A stretch of DNA of 24,493 nt from an uncultured Actinomycetes bacterium. GTDB taxonomy: Bacteria; Actinomycetota; Actinomycetes; Nanopelagicales; Nanopelagicaceae. Positions 1 through 7,879 of this stretch are shown here, piece by piece. The notes beneath the pieces are model-generated. The model saw nothing but the letters and a program-made list of their open reading frames with translations. It was not told the DNA's origin and did not search any database. The stretch lies in the NCBI GenBank assembly GCA_903893085.1, contig CAITKS010000142.1, positions 1 to 24,493 of the forward strand, read 5' to 3'. The position numbers were made by a program, and so were the translations under genes. Every line of letters begins with the position of its first letter. Within the stretch, counting starts at the first letter, position 1.

Positions 1-662
1 CCGGAAGTTATGACGCAATCATCTGGCCCGAAAATGCAATTGATATAGATCCAAGATCGAATAATGAAGTTGCAACAGATATCCAGGCGCTAACGACTTC
101 CTTAGGTGCGCCGTTGATCGCGGGAGTTGTTCAACTAAGTAACGGCGCTCCACAAAATGCCTCCATTATGTATGGAGAAAATGGTCAAGAGGAAAGCGTT
201 TATATTAAGCGAGGACTCACACCGTTTGGTGAATACATGCCACTGCGCAAACTTGCCGAAATCATCAGTCCAATGGCTAAAAGCGTTAGCGACTTTGCAC
301 CTGGTGATGGATTAGTTGCACATAAAGTATCGGGCTTTGATTTAGGTCCTGTAATTTGTTACGAAATAATCAAAGATGGATTAGTTAGGCAGATGGCAGA
401 GAAATCAGATGCTTTGATAGTCCAGACCAATAGCGCAACATTTGCTTACACGGCCGAGAGTGCACAGCAACTTGCGATAACGCGTATCAGAGCTGTGGAG
501 CATTCACGCGAAATATTAAGCGTTTCCACAGTTGGTTTAACCGCGTTTATCGACAATAATGGGCGAGTGCTTAGCCAAACTCTTGAGAACAAAAAGGCTT
601 TTCTTACGGGGCGAATAACAATGAATAACTATGAGACTTTGATAGATCGGCTATTCAAATGA
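1..662 (+). CDS. lnt: Apolipoprotein N-acyltransferase, C-terminal part (5' truncated)
   Basis: This is the C-terminal carbon-nitrogen hydrolase domain of Lnt, the membrane enzyme that N-acylates the N-terminal cysteine of lipoproteins. The reading frame is open from base 3, so the gene begins outside the window and about 219 residues are visible; the TTG at 114 is internal. The nitrilase-fold Glu-Lys-Cys triad can be placed: Glu in WPENAID near the start, Lys in IKRGLTPFGEYMP, and Cys in GPVICYEI. The N-terminal membrane helices are not in view. The stop overlaps the next gene's start as ATGA, which suggests translational coupling. In M. tuberculosis the homologous Lnt and mannose synthase are fused as Ppm1; here they are separate polypeptides. 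Confidence 0.9.
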   Translation, partial: GSYDAIIWPENAIDIDPRSNNEVATDIQALTTSLGAPLIAGVVQLSNGAPQNASIMYGENGQEESVYIKRGLTPFGEYMPLRKLAEIISPMAKSVSDFAPGDGLVAHKVSGFDLGPVICYEIIKDGLVRQMAEKSDALIVQTNSATFAYTAESAQQLAITRIRAVEHSREILSVSTVGLTAFIDNNGRVLSQTLENKKAFLTGRITMNNYETLIDRLFK

Positions 663-1411
663 CTAATTTGGTGATATTAGTTCCGACCTACAACGAAGCT
701 GATTCAATCGTTGAGTTACTTGAAAAACTCAATGTTTTTCGACCGACTTCACAGTATGAATTTGATTTAATTGTGATCGACGATAATTCACCAGATAAAA
801 CGGCAGACATTGTCGACAAGTTGAATATCTCGTGGGTCCAAGTAATGCGCCGCCCAGGAAAAGGTGGCTTAGGTGCTGCATATCGCGCCGGTTTTGATAA
901 AGTGCTATCCAATAATCAATACACCCAAATTGTGACCATGGATGCTGACGGTTCACATCGGGTTGAGGATTTACCAGCAATGTTTGCAGCGATTTCTTGG
1001 GGTAAAACAATTGTTCTGGGCACACGTTGGATCCCAGGTGGCAGCGTTGTTAACTGGCCAAAATCTCGTCAATTACTTTCGAAATCTGGGACTATGTACG
1101 CCAAATTGGCGTTAGGAATCGATCTAAATGATTTAACTGGCGGATTTCGAATCTACAGTTCGGAATTATTAAACTCACTAAATCTTAAAGATATGGATGC
1201 CACTGGATATTGTTTCCAGATTGAAATGGCGATGGCTGCAGATCTCGCCGGTGCAAAAGCTACCCAGGTTCCAATTACCTTTGTTGAGCGTATAAACGGT
1301 GTATCAAAGATGTCTAAGGCAATTGTTATTGAGGCGCTGACGCAAACAACCCGTTGGGGGCTTATGCGCAGGCTTAGACCTAACGCCGATAAGTTACATT
1401 ATGTTAAGTAA
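659..1411 (+). CDS. ppm1: Polyprenol monophosphomannose synthase (GT2)
   Basis: A GT-A fold family 2 glycosyltransferase of 250 residues, like bacterial and archaeal Dpm1/Ppm1. It transfers mannose from GDP-mannose to polyprenyl phosphate on the cytoplasmic face, supplying donor for lipoglycans and protein mannosylation. The N-terminal VPTYNEAD motif (residues 8-15), VIDDNSPDKT (about 39-48) and the metal-binding DADGSH (95-100) are all present, as is the conserved GGFRIY segment. There is no C-terminal membrane domain, so it is the soluble short form, probably held at the membrane by Lnt, as reported for mycobacterial relatives. The ATG start lies inside the ATGA overlap with lnt. It converges on gcvP, 37 bp away. 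Confidence 0.9.
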   Translation: MTNLVILVPTYNEADSIVELLEKLNVFRPTSQYEFDLIVIDDNSPDKTADIVDKLNISWVQVMRRPGKGGLGAAYRAGFDKVLSNNQYTQIVTMDADGSHRVEDLPAMFAAISWGKTIVLGTRWIPGGSVVNWPKSRQLLSKSGTMYAKLALGIDLNDLTGGFRIYSSELLNSLNLKDMDATGYCFQIEMAMAADLAGAKATQVPITFVERINGVSKMSKAIVIEALTQTTRWGLMRRLRPNADKLHYVK

Positions 1412-1448
1412 CTCAAATCAGCCCCGCCCCTGAACAACCAGCGACCTC

Positions 1449-4304
1449 TTATGAGGAATAAGCCTCTATCGGAGCGCACGAACAGACCAGATTTCGATCG
1501 CCAAAGGCGCCATCGATGCGTCCAACGCTCGGCCAATACTTACCGCGAGCCCCAATTAGCTCACCTGGAATAAGGCCTGTGATCGTGGCTGGGAATGCTC
1601 CTGCCTCGCGAGGGTATTCTCGATCCCAATTAGTCGCCGCGATCGCTCCAATCGTATGTGGAGCGTTGCGTAGCGGTGATCCATCAATGGTCTGCTTGCC
1701 ATCCATGATCTCTTGAATTTCGGCGCGAATGCCGATCATGGCATCGATAAAACGGTTCATTTCGATCATATCTTCAGATTCAGTTGGTTCGATCATCAAG
1801 GTGCCTGCGACCGGGAAAGACATTGTTGGTGCATGGAAACCAAAGTCCATCAAACGCTTTGCTATGTCATCCACTGTTACACCAGAGATCTTAGTTATTT
1901 CACGTAGATCGAGAATACATTCGTGGGCAATCAAACCCTTATTGCCAGTGTAAAGAATTGGATACGAGCTCTTCAAGCGAGCGGCCATGTAATTGGCATT
2001 TAATATTGCAACCTCAGTTGCGTGAGTTAGTCCTTCTCCCCCCATTAGGCGAATATAAGCCCACGAAATTGGCAAGATACTTGCAGATCCAAAAGGCGCC
2101 GCTGAAATCGGCCCTGGTCCTGTCGCTGGTCCTGCAGTTGCATCTAATGGATGGTTTGGCAGAAACGGTGCAAGGTGCGCCTTAGCAATTACTGGACCAA
2201 CACCCGGTCCCCCACCACCGTGTGGAATACAGAATGTTTTATGCAGATTCAAGTGAGAAACATCGGCGCCGAATTTTCCAGGTTGTGCGGTACCAACTAA
2301 CGCGTTGAGATTTGCACCATCGACATAAACTTGACCACCTGCATCGTGAATCATCCCGCAAATTTCAGAGATCGCGGATTCGAATACGCCGTGCGTAGAT
2401 GGGTAGGTCACCATCAGTGCAGCCAGAGAATCTGCATTGAGGGCAATCTTTAACTTCAGATCCTCAAGGCTAACGTTTCCTTCTTCATCACATTCGATTA
2501 CAACAACTGACATTCCAGCCATGACCGCACTGGCAGCATTAGTTCCGTGCGCGCTAGAAGGAATTAGGCAGATATTGCGGCCAAAATCACCGCGTGAATC
2601 GTGGTAATTGCGGATAGCCAGCAAGCCAGCGAATTCACCTTGAATGCCCGCATTTGGTTGTAGGGAAACCGCGTCGTATCCAGTGATCTCAACTAACCAC
2701 TTGGAAAGTTGTTCAATAAGTAAACGAGAACCCTTTGACTGATCCACTGGAGCAAATGGGTGAAGCGATGAGAACTCTGGCCAGGTAACTGCTTCCATTT
2801 CGGTTGCGGCATTTAACTTCATGGTGCAAGAGCCAAGCGGAATCATGGTTCGATCCAGTGCGAGGTCGCGATCTGCCAAGGTGCGCAAGTAACGCATCAT
2901 TGCAGTCTCAGATTTATAGGTGTTGAAAACTGGATGACTTAAGTAAGTTGAAGTGCGCGCAAATGAAGGAGCAATTGCATTTGGCTCAGCATCGGTTACA
3001 CCAAGAATGCTGAGGACTTCATTGAAGGTGGCATCTGTTGTGGTCTCATCAAAGGAGATTCGAATCTGTGTATCTGAAATGCGACCAAAATTGTATTTCT
3101 TGGAAACTGCGATCTTGTGAATCGTATCTGCATCGTTGACATCAATAGTTACTGTATCGAAAATATTTAAGTTACTTGATTTTGCAGCTGCTTGTAGACG
3201 TGATGCATACCCATGAATTCGCTCTGCTATTTCCCGCAAACCAACTGGACCATGCCACATGGCATAGAAGGCGCTCATATTTGCAAGCAGTACTTGCGCA
3301 GTACAAATATTACTTGTCGCCTTGTCACGGCGAATATGTTGTTCACGTGTTTGCAGTGCTAAACGAAAAGCGGGGTTGCCATGTGCATCGATACTTTGAC
3401 CGACCAAGCGACCCGGCAAAGATCTTTCCAAACCTGCGCGCACTGCCATAAAACCAGCATGTGGTCCACCAAATCCCATTGGAACACCGAAACGTTGCGC
3501 CGAACCAACAGCGATATCCGCACCCCACTCCCCCGGCGCTTTGATTAGCGTTAGGGCCAGCAGATCTGTTGCCGCAATAACTAAAGCACCTTTCGAATGC
3601 GCATATTCAGTTACTTTCGCATAATCGCAAATTTCTCCAGTTGTATCTGGATATTGCACCAGTAAACCGAAAAATTCCTGATCGAATCCATCACGCGCAA
3701 CCAACACAGCATCGACTTCAATAACCTTAATTCCAAGTGGCTTGGCACGAGTTTGTACAACAGCTTTTGTCTGCGGATGTAGGTGCTTTTCAATTAGAAA
3801 CACAGCGTCATCGCTGACCTTAGAAGTACGGCGGGCTACTGTCATCGCTTCAGCCGCTGCAGTTCCCTCATCGAGCATAGAAGCATTAGAAAGTGAAAGA
3901 GCGGTCATGTCGCAAATTACCGTTTGAAAAGCGAAGATTGCTTCTAAACGTCCTTGCGAAATTTCTGGTTGATATGGCGTGTATGCGGTGTACCAAGCAG
4001 GATTTTCTAAAACATTTCGCTTAATAACTGCCGGCGTGATCGTTCCGTAGTAACCACCACCTATTAGTGATGTAAAAACCTGATTTTGAGCAGCAATCTC
4101 GCGCAACTCAGCGATTACCTGAACTTCACTCTTCGGTGAATCTAAAGTCTCGGAAAGTTTTTTAGCGATGGCAATATTGGCAGGAACAACGTCACTGATG
4201 AAAGTTTCGAGATTGGAATAACCAAGCAGTCCCAGCATCTCTTGCTCATCCGAGCTAGATGGCCCGATATGGCGCTTTTCAAAGCGCTCACCGTTGTAAG
4301 TCAT
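1449..4304 (-). CDS. gcvP: Glycine dehydrogenase (decarboxylating), P-protein
   Basis: The single-chain P-protein of the glycine cleavage system: a PLP enzyme that decarboxylates glycine and passes the aminomethyl group to the lipoyl arm of GcvH. At 951 residues it is the full one-chain length, with both halves (the catalytic one is C-terminal). The PLP lysine is Lys689 in HLNLHKTF, followed by the glycine-rich HGGGGPG loop; the N-terminus has the expected FEKRHIGPS. The start is an ATG preceded by AGGGGAG six bases upstream. It ends the minus-strand run gcvH-garA-ftsR-nuclease-merR-gcvP, 60 bp after the MerR gene. gcvT is not in the window. No glycine riboswitch fits in the 60-bp upstream gap. 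Confidence 0.97.
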   Translation of the reverse strand: MTYNGERFEKRHIGPSSSDEQEMLGLLGYSNLETFISDVVPANIAIAKKLSETLDSPKSEVQVIAELREIAAQNQVFTSLIGGGYYGTITPAVIKRNVLENPAWYTAYTPYQPEISQGRLEAIFAFQTVICDMTALSLSNASMLDEGTAAAEAMTVARRTSKVSDDAVFLIEKHLHPQTKAVVQTRAKPLGIKVIEVDAVLVARDGFDQEFFGLLVQYPDTTGEICDYAKVTEYAHSKGALVIAATDLLALTLIKAPGEWGADIAVGSAQRFGVPMGFGGPHAGFMAVRAGLERSLPGRLVGQSIDAHGNPAFRLALQTREQHIRRDKATSNICTAQVLLANMSAFYAMWHGPVGLREIAERIHGYASRLQAAAKSSNLNIFDTVTIDVNDADTIHKIAVSKKYNFGRISDTQIRISFDETTTDATFNEVLSILGVTDAEPNAIAPSFARTSTYLSHPVFNTYKSETAMMRYLRTLADRDLALDRTMIPLGSCTMKLNAATEMEAVTWPEFSSLHPFAPVDQSKGSRLLIEQLSKWLVEITGYDAVSLQPNAGIQGEFAGLLAIRNYHDSRGDFGRNICLIPSSAHGTNAASAVMAGMSVVVIECDEEGNVSLEDLKLKIALNADSLAALMVTYPSTHGVFESAISEICGMIHDAGGQVYVDGANLNALVGTAQPGKFGADVSHLNLHKTFCIPHGGGGPGVGPVIAKAHLAPFLPNHPLDATAGPATGPGPISAAPFGSASILPISWAYIRLMGGEGLTHATEVAILNANYMAARLKSSYPILYTGNKGLIAHECILDLREITKISGVTVDDIAKRLMDFGFHAPTMSFPVAGTLMIEPTESEDMIEMNRFIDAMIGIRAEIQEIMDGKQTIDGSPLRNAPHTIGAIAATNWDREYPREAGAFPATITGLIPGELIGARGKYWPSVGRIDGAFGDRNLVCSCAPIEAYSS

Positions 4305-4364
4305 TACCGCTCCCCTGATTGCCTTAAGCCGTATTAGATTTAAGTAAGGGGAAGGATATTGCCT

Positions 4365-4889
4365 TTAGGCGCCTTTCGCCTTTCGACGTAAAGAAAGTTC
4401 ATCGTTACTTTCAACACCGCTGGCAGTAACCGCTTGACCATTCATTTCACCTTGCAAGGTCGCAAGTGAACCCTCAACCTCATGCCAAACCTTGCCGACT
4501 GCGATGCCAAATACGCCTTGTCCGCCTTGCAGCAAGTCCACGATCTCATCAGCACTTGCACACTCATAGATAGAAGCACCGTCGCTCATCAAGGTGATGC
4601 TTTCTAATTCGACAACCCCGCGACTGCGCAAGTGATTTACTGCCGTGCGAATATTTTGAAGTGAAACGCCAGCATCGAGTAGACGCTTTACGATCTTTAA
4701 AACCAAAATATCGCGAAAGCCATAGAGGCGAGCAGTTCCTGAACCACTTGCAGTTCGAACACTTGGCTCAAGAAGTCCGGTACGTGCCCAGTAATCTAAT
4801 TGACGATATGAAATTCCAGCGGCCGCGCATGCAGTTGCACCGCGATAACCAATTTCATTCTGATCTTCTGGCGTAACTGGGGAGGTCAC
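4365..4889 (-). CDS. MerR-family regulator, positional counterpart of Rv1830
   Basis: A 174-residue MerR-type regulator. The DNA-binding winged helix is near residues 14-90 (YRGATACAAAGISYRQLDYW, then TGLLEP and ARLYGFRDI). The rest is a short effector or dimerisation region without the cysteine pairs of metal-sensing MerR proteins. The start is GTG with only a weak purine-rich stretch upstream. The position, one gene from the nuclease-family gene and next to gcvP, matches Rv1830 of M. tuberculosis (ResR), which has been linked to cell size control and antibiotic resilience. That link is from family knowledge; the target genes here are unknown. The 116 bp upstream (4890-5005) holds no gene and is the likely site of any promoter or autoregulation. 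Confidence 0.88.
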   Translation of the reverse strand: MTSPVTPEDQNEIGYRGATACAAAGISYRQLDYWARTGLLEPSVRTASGSGTARLYGFRDILVLKIVKRLLDAGVSLQNIRTAVNHLRSRGVVELESITLMSDGASIYECASADEIVDLLQGGQGVFGIAVGKVWHEVEGSLATLQGEMNGQAVTASGVESNDELSLRRKAKGA

Positions 4890-5005
4890 GTTTGCTCGAT
4901 TCTCTTGGGAAAGGAATTCTTATGCCGCAAGGTTACGAGGCAAAAGGCCCGCTTACAACGACCGACACGGGGCAAACCTCAAGTAGAGAGTGAGACTTTG
5001 GGGGG

Positions 5006-5524
5006 TTATCCGGCGAAGTCTTCGGGGTTGATCTGATCGAGGAATTCTCTAAATCGCTCGAGTTCCACATCTGATCCGCTCCCCTCAGCCTGTCCTTCCT
5101 CGCTACCTAGAAGGCGTTCGGGAATATCGATGCCTACCTGATCGAGCAGGTCTGAATCGGCCAAGATGTTGCTGGTGGAGCGAAGTGCGATGGCAATGGC
5201 ATCAGATGGTCGCGCACTGATCTTTAGATTTGAGCCATCTGCGCTGCGAAGGGCAATCTCGGCGTAGAAGATTCCATCTTTTAGCTCAGTGATGTGAACT
5301 GAAGTCATCGTTAGATCTGCGACTTCAAAAATATTGGCTATCAAGTCGTGAGTAAGTGGCCTCTGCGATGTGAGACCTTGCTGGGCAAAGGCGATCGCAG
5401 TGGCCTCGACAGCGCCTACCCAGATTGGAAGAAAACGAGTGCCTTCCATTTCTTTAAGAAGGACGATCGGCTGGTTTGATGGCATCTCAATGCGAACGCC
5501 AACCACTTCCATATTTACCATCAT
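5006..5524 (-). CDS. Bifunctional nuclease family protein (DUF151)
   Basis: A 172-residue DUF151/BFN family protein. The conserved core runs from VVGVRIEMPSNQPIVLL through LPIWVGAVEA, the RPLTHDLI segment and the SARPSDAIAIALR block. Plant members have been reported to have DNase and RNase activity; the role of the actinobacterial version is not established, though the gene is always found between two MerR genes in mycobacteria. The C-terminus carries an acidic linker and a short VELERFREFLD-type helix. The start is uncertain: the first two codons are both ATG, a third ATG is at codon 5 (MEVVGV, where the family usually begins), and no good ribosome binding site is visible. It lies 26 bp after ftsR. 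Confidence 0.88.
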   Translation of the reverse strand: MMVNMEVVGVRIEMPSNQPIVLLKEMEGTRFLPIWVGAVEATAIAFAQQGLTSQRPLTHDLIANIFEVADLTMTSVHITELKDGIFYAEIALRSADGSNLKISARPSDAIAIALRSTSNILADSDLLDQVGIDIPERLLGSEEGQAEGSGSDVELERFREFLDQINPEDFAG

Positions 5525-5550
5525 CGATGATTACCGAAAAGTTTGGGCAA

Positions 5551-6267
5551 TTAGCGCGGGCGGTTTAATCCGGCGCGCACCAATGAAGCATGCAGCCGCA
5601 CAGACAATGAAGCAATCTGCTTTTGAACTTCTTCAGCACGAGCTTTTGAATCCGCACTCTTCTGGCGATTAATTGGGGTGATCACTTGTTCAATCAAACC
5701 TATTTCGCGATCGGCTGCAGATTTAAATGAGCGTAGGTGGCGCGTTTCGATTCCAAATCCTGCCATCTCGGCAACGGCGGTCGCAACTGAAAGTGCATCG
5801 CTGTCATAGTGACGTCCTCGCAGAGCAATAAAGCCATATGACTCGAGCTCAACCAGTTGAGCATCCGTTAGACCGCTTGCCTTAAGCAGTTCATCACGGG
5901 ATAGGCGAAGATCCGAGGTGCTAACAAATGATTCTGGAGATGAATCGCCATCAATACTGGCCAGGGCTGGGCGCGGACTTGCAACTCCCCCGTTCGCCGC
6001 AGGCTCTAACCCGCGATCTAAGGCTTCTAAATTCTCTTTGATCACGCGAAGTGGCAAGTACTGATCGCGTTGCAATAGCAATACATAACGCAAGCGATCC
6101 AAATCAGAGGCAGTGAATTTGCGGTAACCAGATGGAGTTCGCTGAGGTTCGATTAGCCCTTCAGATTCAAGGAAGCGAATCTTCGAGATAGTTATGTCAG
6201 GGAAATCCCCACGGAGTTTACTTAGAACTTCACCGATACTCAGGTATGCGCGGGCTGGAACACTCAC
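5551..6267 (-). CDS. ftsR: MerR-family regulator FtsR
   Basis: A 238-residue MerR-type transcription factor that matches the FtsR family (C. glutamicum cg1631, M. tuberculosis Rv1828). FtsR was described in Corynebacterium as an activator of the cell division gene ftsZ. The winged helix covers residues about 8-80 (YLSIGEVLSKL, ISKIRFLESEGLI, RTPSGYRKF). A second helical effector-like domain follows a disordered Pro/Ser segment near residue 100. The GTG start is supported by AGGGGAG six bases upstream. The gene follows garA by 28 bp, so the two are probably cotranscribed. It is proposed to regulate division genes that are not in this window. Confidence 0.88.
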   Translation of the reverse strand: MSVPARAYLSIGEVLSKLRGDFPDITISKIRFLESEGLIEPQRTPSGYRKFTASDLDRLRYVLLLQRDQYLPLRVIKENLEALDRGLEPAANGGVASPRPALASIDGDSSPESFVSTSDLRLSRDELLKASGLTDAQLVELESYGFIALRGRHYDSDALSVATAVAEMAGFGIETRHLRSFKSAADREIGLIEQVITPINRQKSADSKARAEEVQKQIASLSVRLHASLVRAGLNRPR

Positions 6268-6295
6268 TAGATACTCCCCTATTGCTAATCGTTGG

Positions 6296-6757
6296 TTAAT
6301 TTTTTGGATTTGCTTGAATAAAAATTAAATGGAACTTTCCTACTTGAATTTCATCGCCAGTCTTTAATTGGACAGATTTCACTGAACCATTATTTACATA
6401 GGTTCCATTTAAGCTTCCCAAATCAAGAAGTTCAAAACCTTCAGAGTTCTTCGAGATCTGCGCGTGAGCGCGAGAGACAGTCACGTCATCCAAAAAGATC
6501 GCACTCTCAGGAGAACGGCCTATAGAACATTTACTTTCAGCGATAAGAAATCGGGCACCTTTTGACGGACCACGATGAATAACCACCATCGAACGATCGC
6601 CGTTGCCATCAATAATCGCTTGAATAGCCTGACTTGATTGAGAGTCCATTGATGCGAGAAGTGCGTCAATGGCACTCTCTGGGGAAGCATCAACAACCGA
6701 ACGAACTCCAAGATGCAGAGTTCTAGTTAGCTCACTGTTTTGAGATTCTTGCTTCAA
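6296..6757 (-). CDS. garA: FHA-domain metabolic regulator GarA/OdhI-like
   Basis: A 153-residue FHA protein. GarA/OdhI binds and inhibits 2-oxoglutarate dehydrogenase and acts on glutamate metabolism, and is switched off when Ser/Thr kinases phosphorylate its N-terminus. The FHA domain spans about 62-150 with phosphothreonine-binding residues visible: Arg81 in SIGRSPES, Ser95 and His98 in VSRAHA, and Asn117 in GSLNGTYV. The N-terminal ETTSV-type phosphorylation motif of M. tuberculosis GarA is not seen; the nearest stretch is SELTRTLHLG. The start is TTG, chosen because AAGGAGG sits six bases upstream and no ATG is near. A predicted promoter with a dyad lies upstream. Confidence 0.9.
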   Translation of the reverse strand: MKQESQNSELTRTLHLGVRSVVDASPESAIDALLASMDSQSSQAIQAIIDGNGDRSMVVIHRGPSKGARFLIAESKCSIGRSPESAIFLDDVTVSRAHAQISKNSEGFELLDLGSLNGTYVNNGSVKSVQLKTGDEIQVGKFHLIFIQANPKN

Positions 6758-6810
6758 AAGTGGCCTCCTTTTCTCTCTCGCGATCTGGCCAGGTTCAACT
6801 TCAACCTGAG

Positions 6811-6828
6811 GCTGACATTAGGGTCAGC
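6811..6828. promoter_or_regulatory. Inverted repeat over the predicted garA promoter -10
   Basis: GCTGAC and GTCAGC form perfect six-base arms around six bases. On the minus strand the sequence TTGATT (6838-6843) and TAATGT (6815-6820) are 17 bp apart and could be the -35 and -10 boxes of a garA promoter. The dyad overlaps the -10, which is where a repressor operator would be placed. A second weaker dyad (AGGTT and AACCT arms, 6791-6807) lies nearer the gene. No binding protein is identified. Confidence 0.4.
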
Positions 6829-6883
6829 GGCGCAATAAATCAAGCGGAGAGATCCCCAGTTTTAAGGGGTGGAAGTATGAAAT

Positions 6884-7261
6884 TTAAGCGGTGATTTGAC
6901 GGTAATCGGCGGCAGAGAGTAAGCCGGCAGGTGCGATGGCTACTTCAATTTCGGCTAACCAGCCCGCACCGTATGGTTCAGAGTTAATTGTTTCCGGAGC
7001 CGATGCAAGTGATTCGTTGATTGCGACAATTTTTCCGGTAACTGGTGCAAAGATTTCAGAAACACTCTTTGTTGATTCAACTTCTCCGCAAACTTTATCT
7101 GCTGTCACTGTTTCGCCGACCTTCGGAAGTTGTACATAGACAATATCGCCAAGCGCACCCTGCGCGTAGTCAGTAATTCCCATACGAAAAATATTTGTGC
7201 CGGTTTCGCTCACCCATTCGTGCTCTTTTGTATATTGAAGATCATCTGGAATCAGTGACAC
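6884..7261 (-). CDS. gcvH: Glycine cleavage system H protein
   Basis: A 125-residue lipoyl carrier protein that shuttles the aminomethyl group between the P- and T-proteins of the glycine cleavage system. The lipoylated lysine is Lys65 in ESTKSVSEIF, followed by the typical APVTGKIVAIN segment; the length is the family norm. The start is GTG, with AAGGAGA about five bases upstream. It precedes garA by 126 bp, the same order as Rv1826-Rv1827 in M. tuberculosis. Its partner gcvP lies four genes downstream. Confidence 0.96.
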   Translation of the reverse strand: MSLIPDDLQYTKEHEWVSETGTNIFRMGITDYAQGALGDIVYVQLPKVGETVTADKVCGEVESTKSVSEIFAPVTGKIVAINESLASAPETINSEPYGAGWLAEIEVAIAPAGLLSAADYRQITA

Positions 7262-7315
7262 GAGGTCTCCTTCTTAAACGACAATGGATTCAGCATTTCG
7301 GGTTGGGCACTTTAA

Positions 7316-7879
7316 CTACCGCGCCACTCTAATGGTGCGAACTGCAGTTAGGAAATATGAAACGCCAGTGAACATATATAGGGCGATCCCCCAGATGGCA
7401 AAACTCCATCCGAAGATATATGCCAAAGTTCCTGCCCAGTTGTCGGCCAAGGCAAGAAGTAAAAGTGGAAATGCGTACAGGAGATTAAATGTGGCCGCCT
7501 TGCCAAGGTAGGTAACCTTAAGCGGAGGTAGAGAGTTAATAGTCAGCGCAAGAGTTGCCAATGCCAAAATCAAATCTCGGGCCATAAGCAGAACAATTAC
7601 CCATAAAGGGATTGCATCTCTGATGTAGAGAACAATTAGCGTTGCGATTATGTACAAGCGATCGATCGCCGGATCTGCAAGTTCTCCGAAACGAGATTCC
7701 TGACCCCATGCGCGAGCTAACTTGCCATCGAAATAATCAGTGGCTCCCCCGATTGCAAGGGTAAGAATCGCCCAACCATCGGCTTCCAGGCTTATTGCGA
7801 GATAGATAAATAGTGGAATTCCAAGTGCGCGCAGACCGGTTAAGGCATTAGGCACATTTAGATTCTTATTTCTAGCCAT
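7316..7879 (-). CDS. CDP-alcohol phosphatidyltransferase (PgsA-like)
   Basis: A 187-residue integral membrane enzyme of the CDP-alcohol phosphatidyltransferase family, which moves a phosphatidyl group from CDP-diacylglycerol to an alcohol. The signature D-x2-DG-x2-AR-x8-G-x3-D-x3-D is intact at residues 48-73 (TDYFDGKLAR, then Gly65, Asp69 and Asp73). Several hydrophobic helices follow. The acceptor is not certain: glycerol-3-phosphate (PgsA) is most likely, but inositol phosphate is also possible in Actinobacteria. The ATG start shares one base with the stop of der (TGATG). An upstream extension of the same frame is antisense to der and not part of this gene. Confidence 0.88.
   Translation of the reverse strand: MARNKNLNVPNALTGLRALGIPLFIYLAISLEADGWAILTLAIGGATDYFDGKLARAWGQESRFGELADPAIDRLYIIATLIVLYIRDAIPLWVIVLLMARDLILALATLALTINSLPPLKVTYLGKAATFNLLYAFPLLLLALADNWAGTLAYIFGWSFAIWGIALYMFTGVSYFLTAVRTIRVAR

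Noticed and set aside
688..1025. Antisense open frames inside ppm1
   Set aside because: They are shadows of the glycosyltransferase frame, with no ribosome binding site or family match.
1445..1456. CCTC-TTAT-GAGG hairpin as a terminator between ppm1 and gcvP
   Set aside because: Only four-base arms and no T-run on either strand.
7262..7315. Glycine riboswitch before gcvH
   Set aside because: The 54-bp gap is too short for the known aptamer and has no recognisable conserved stem. The gap before gcvP is also only 60 bp.
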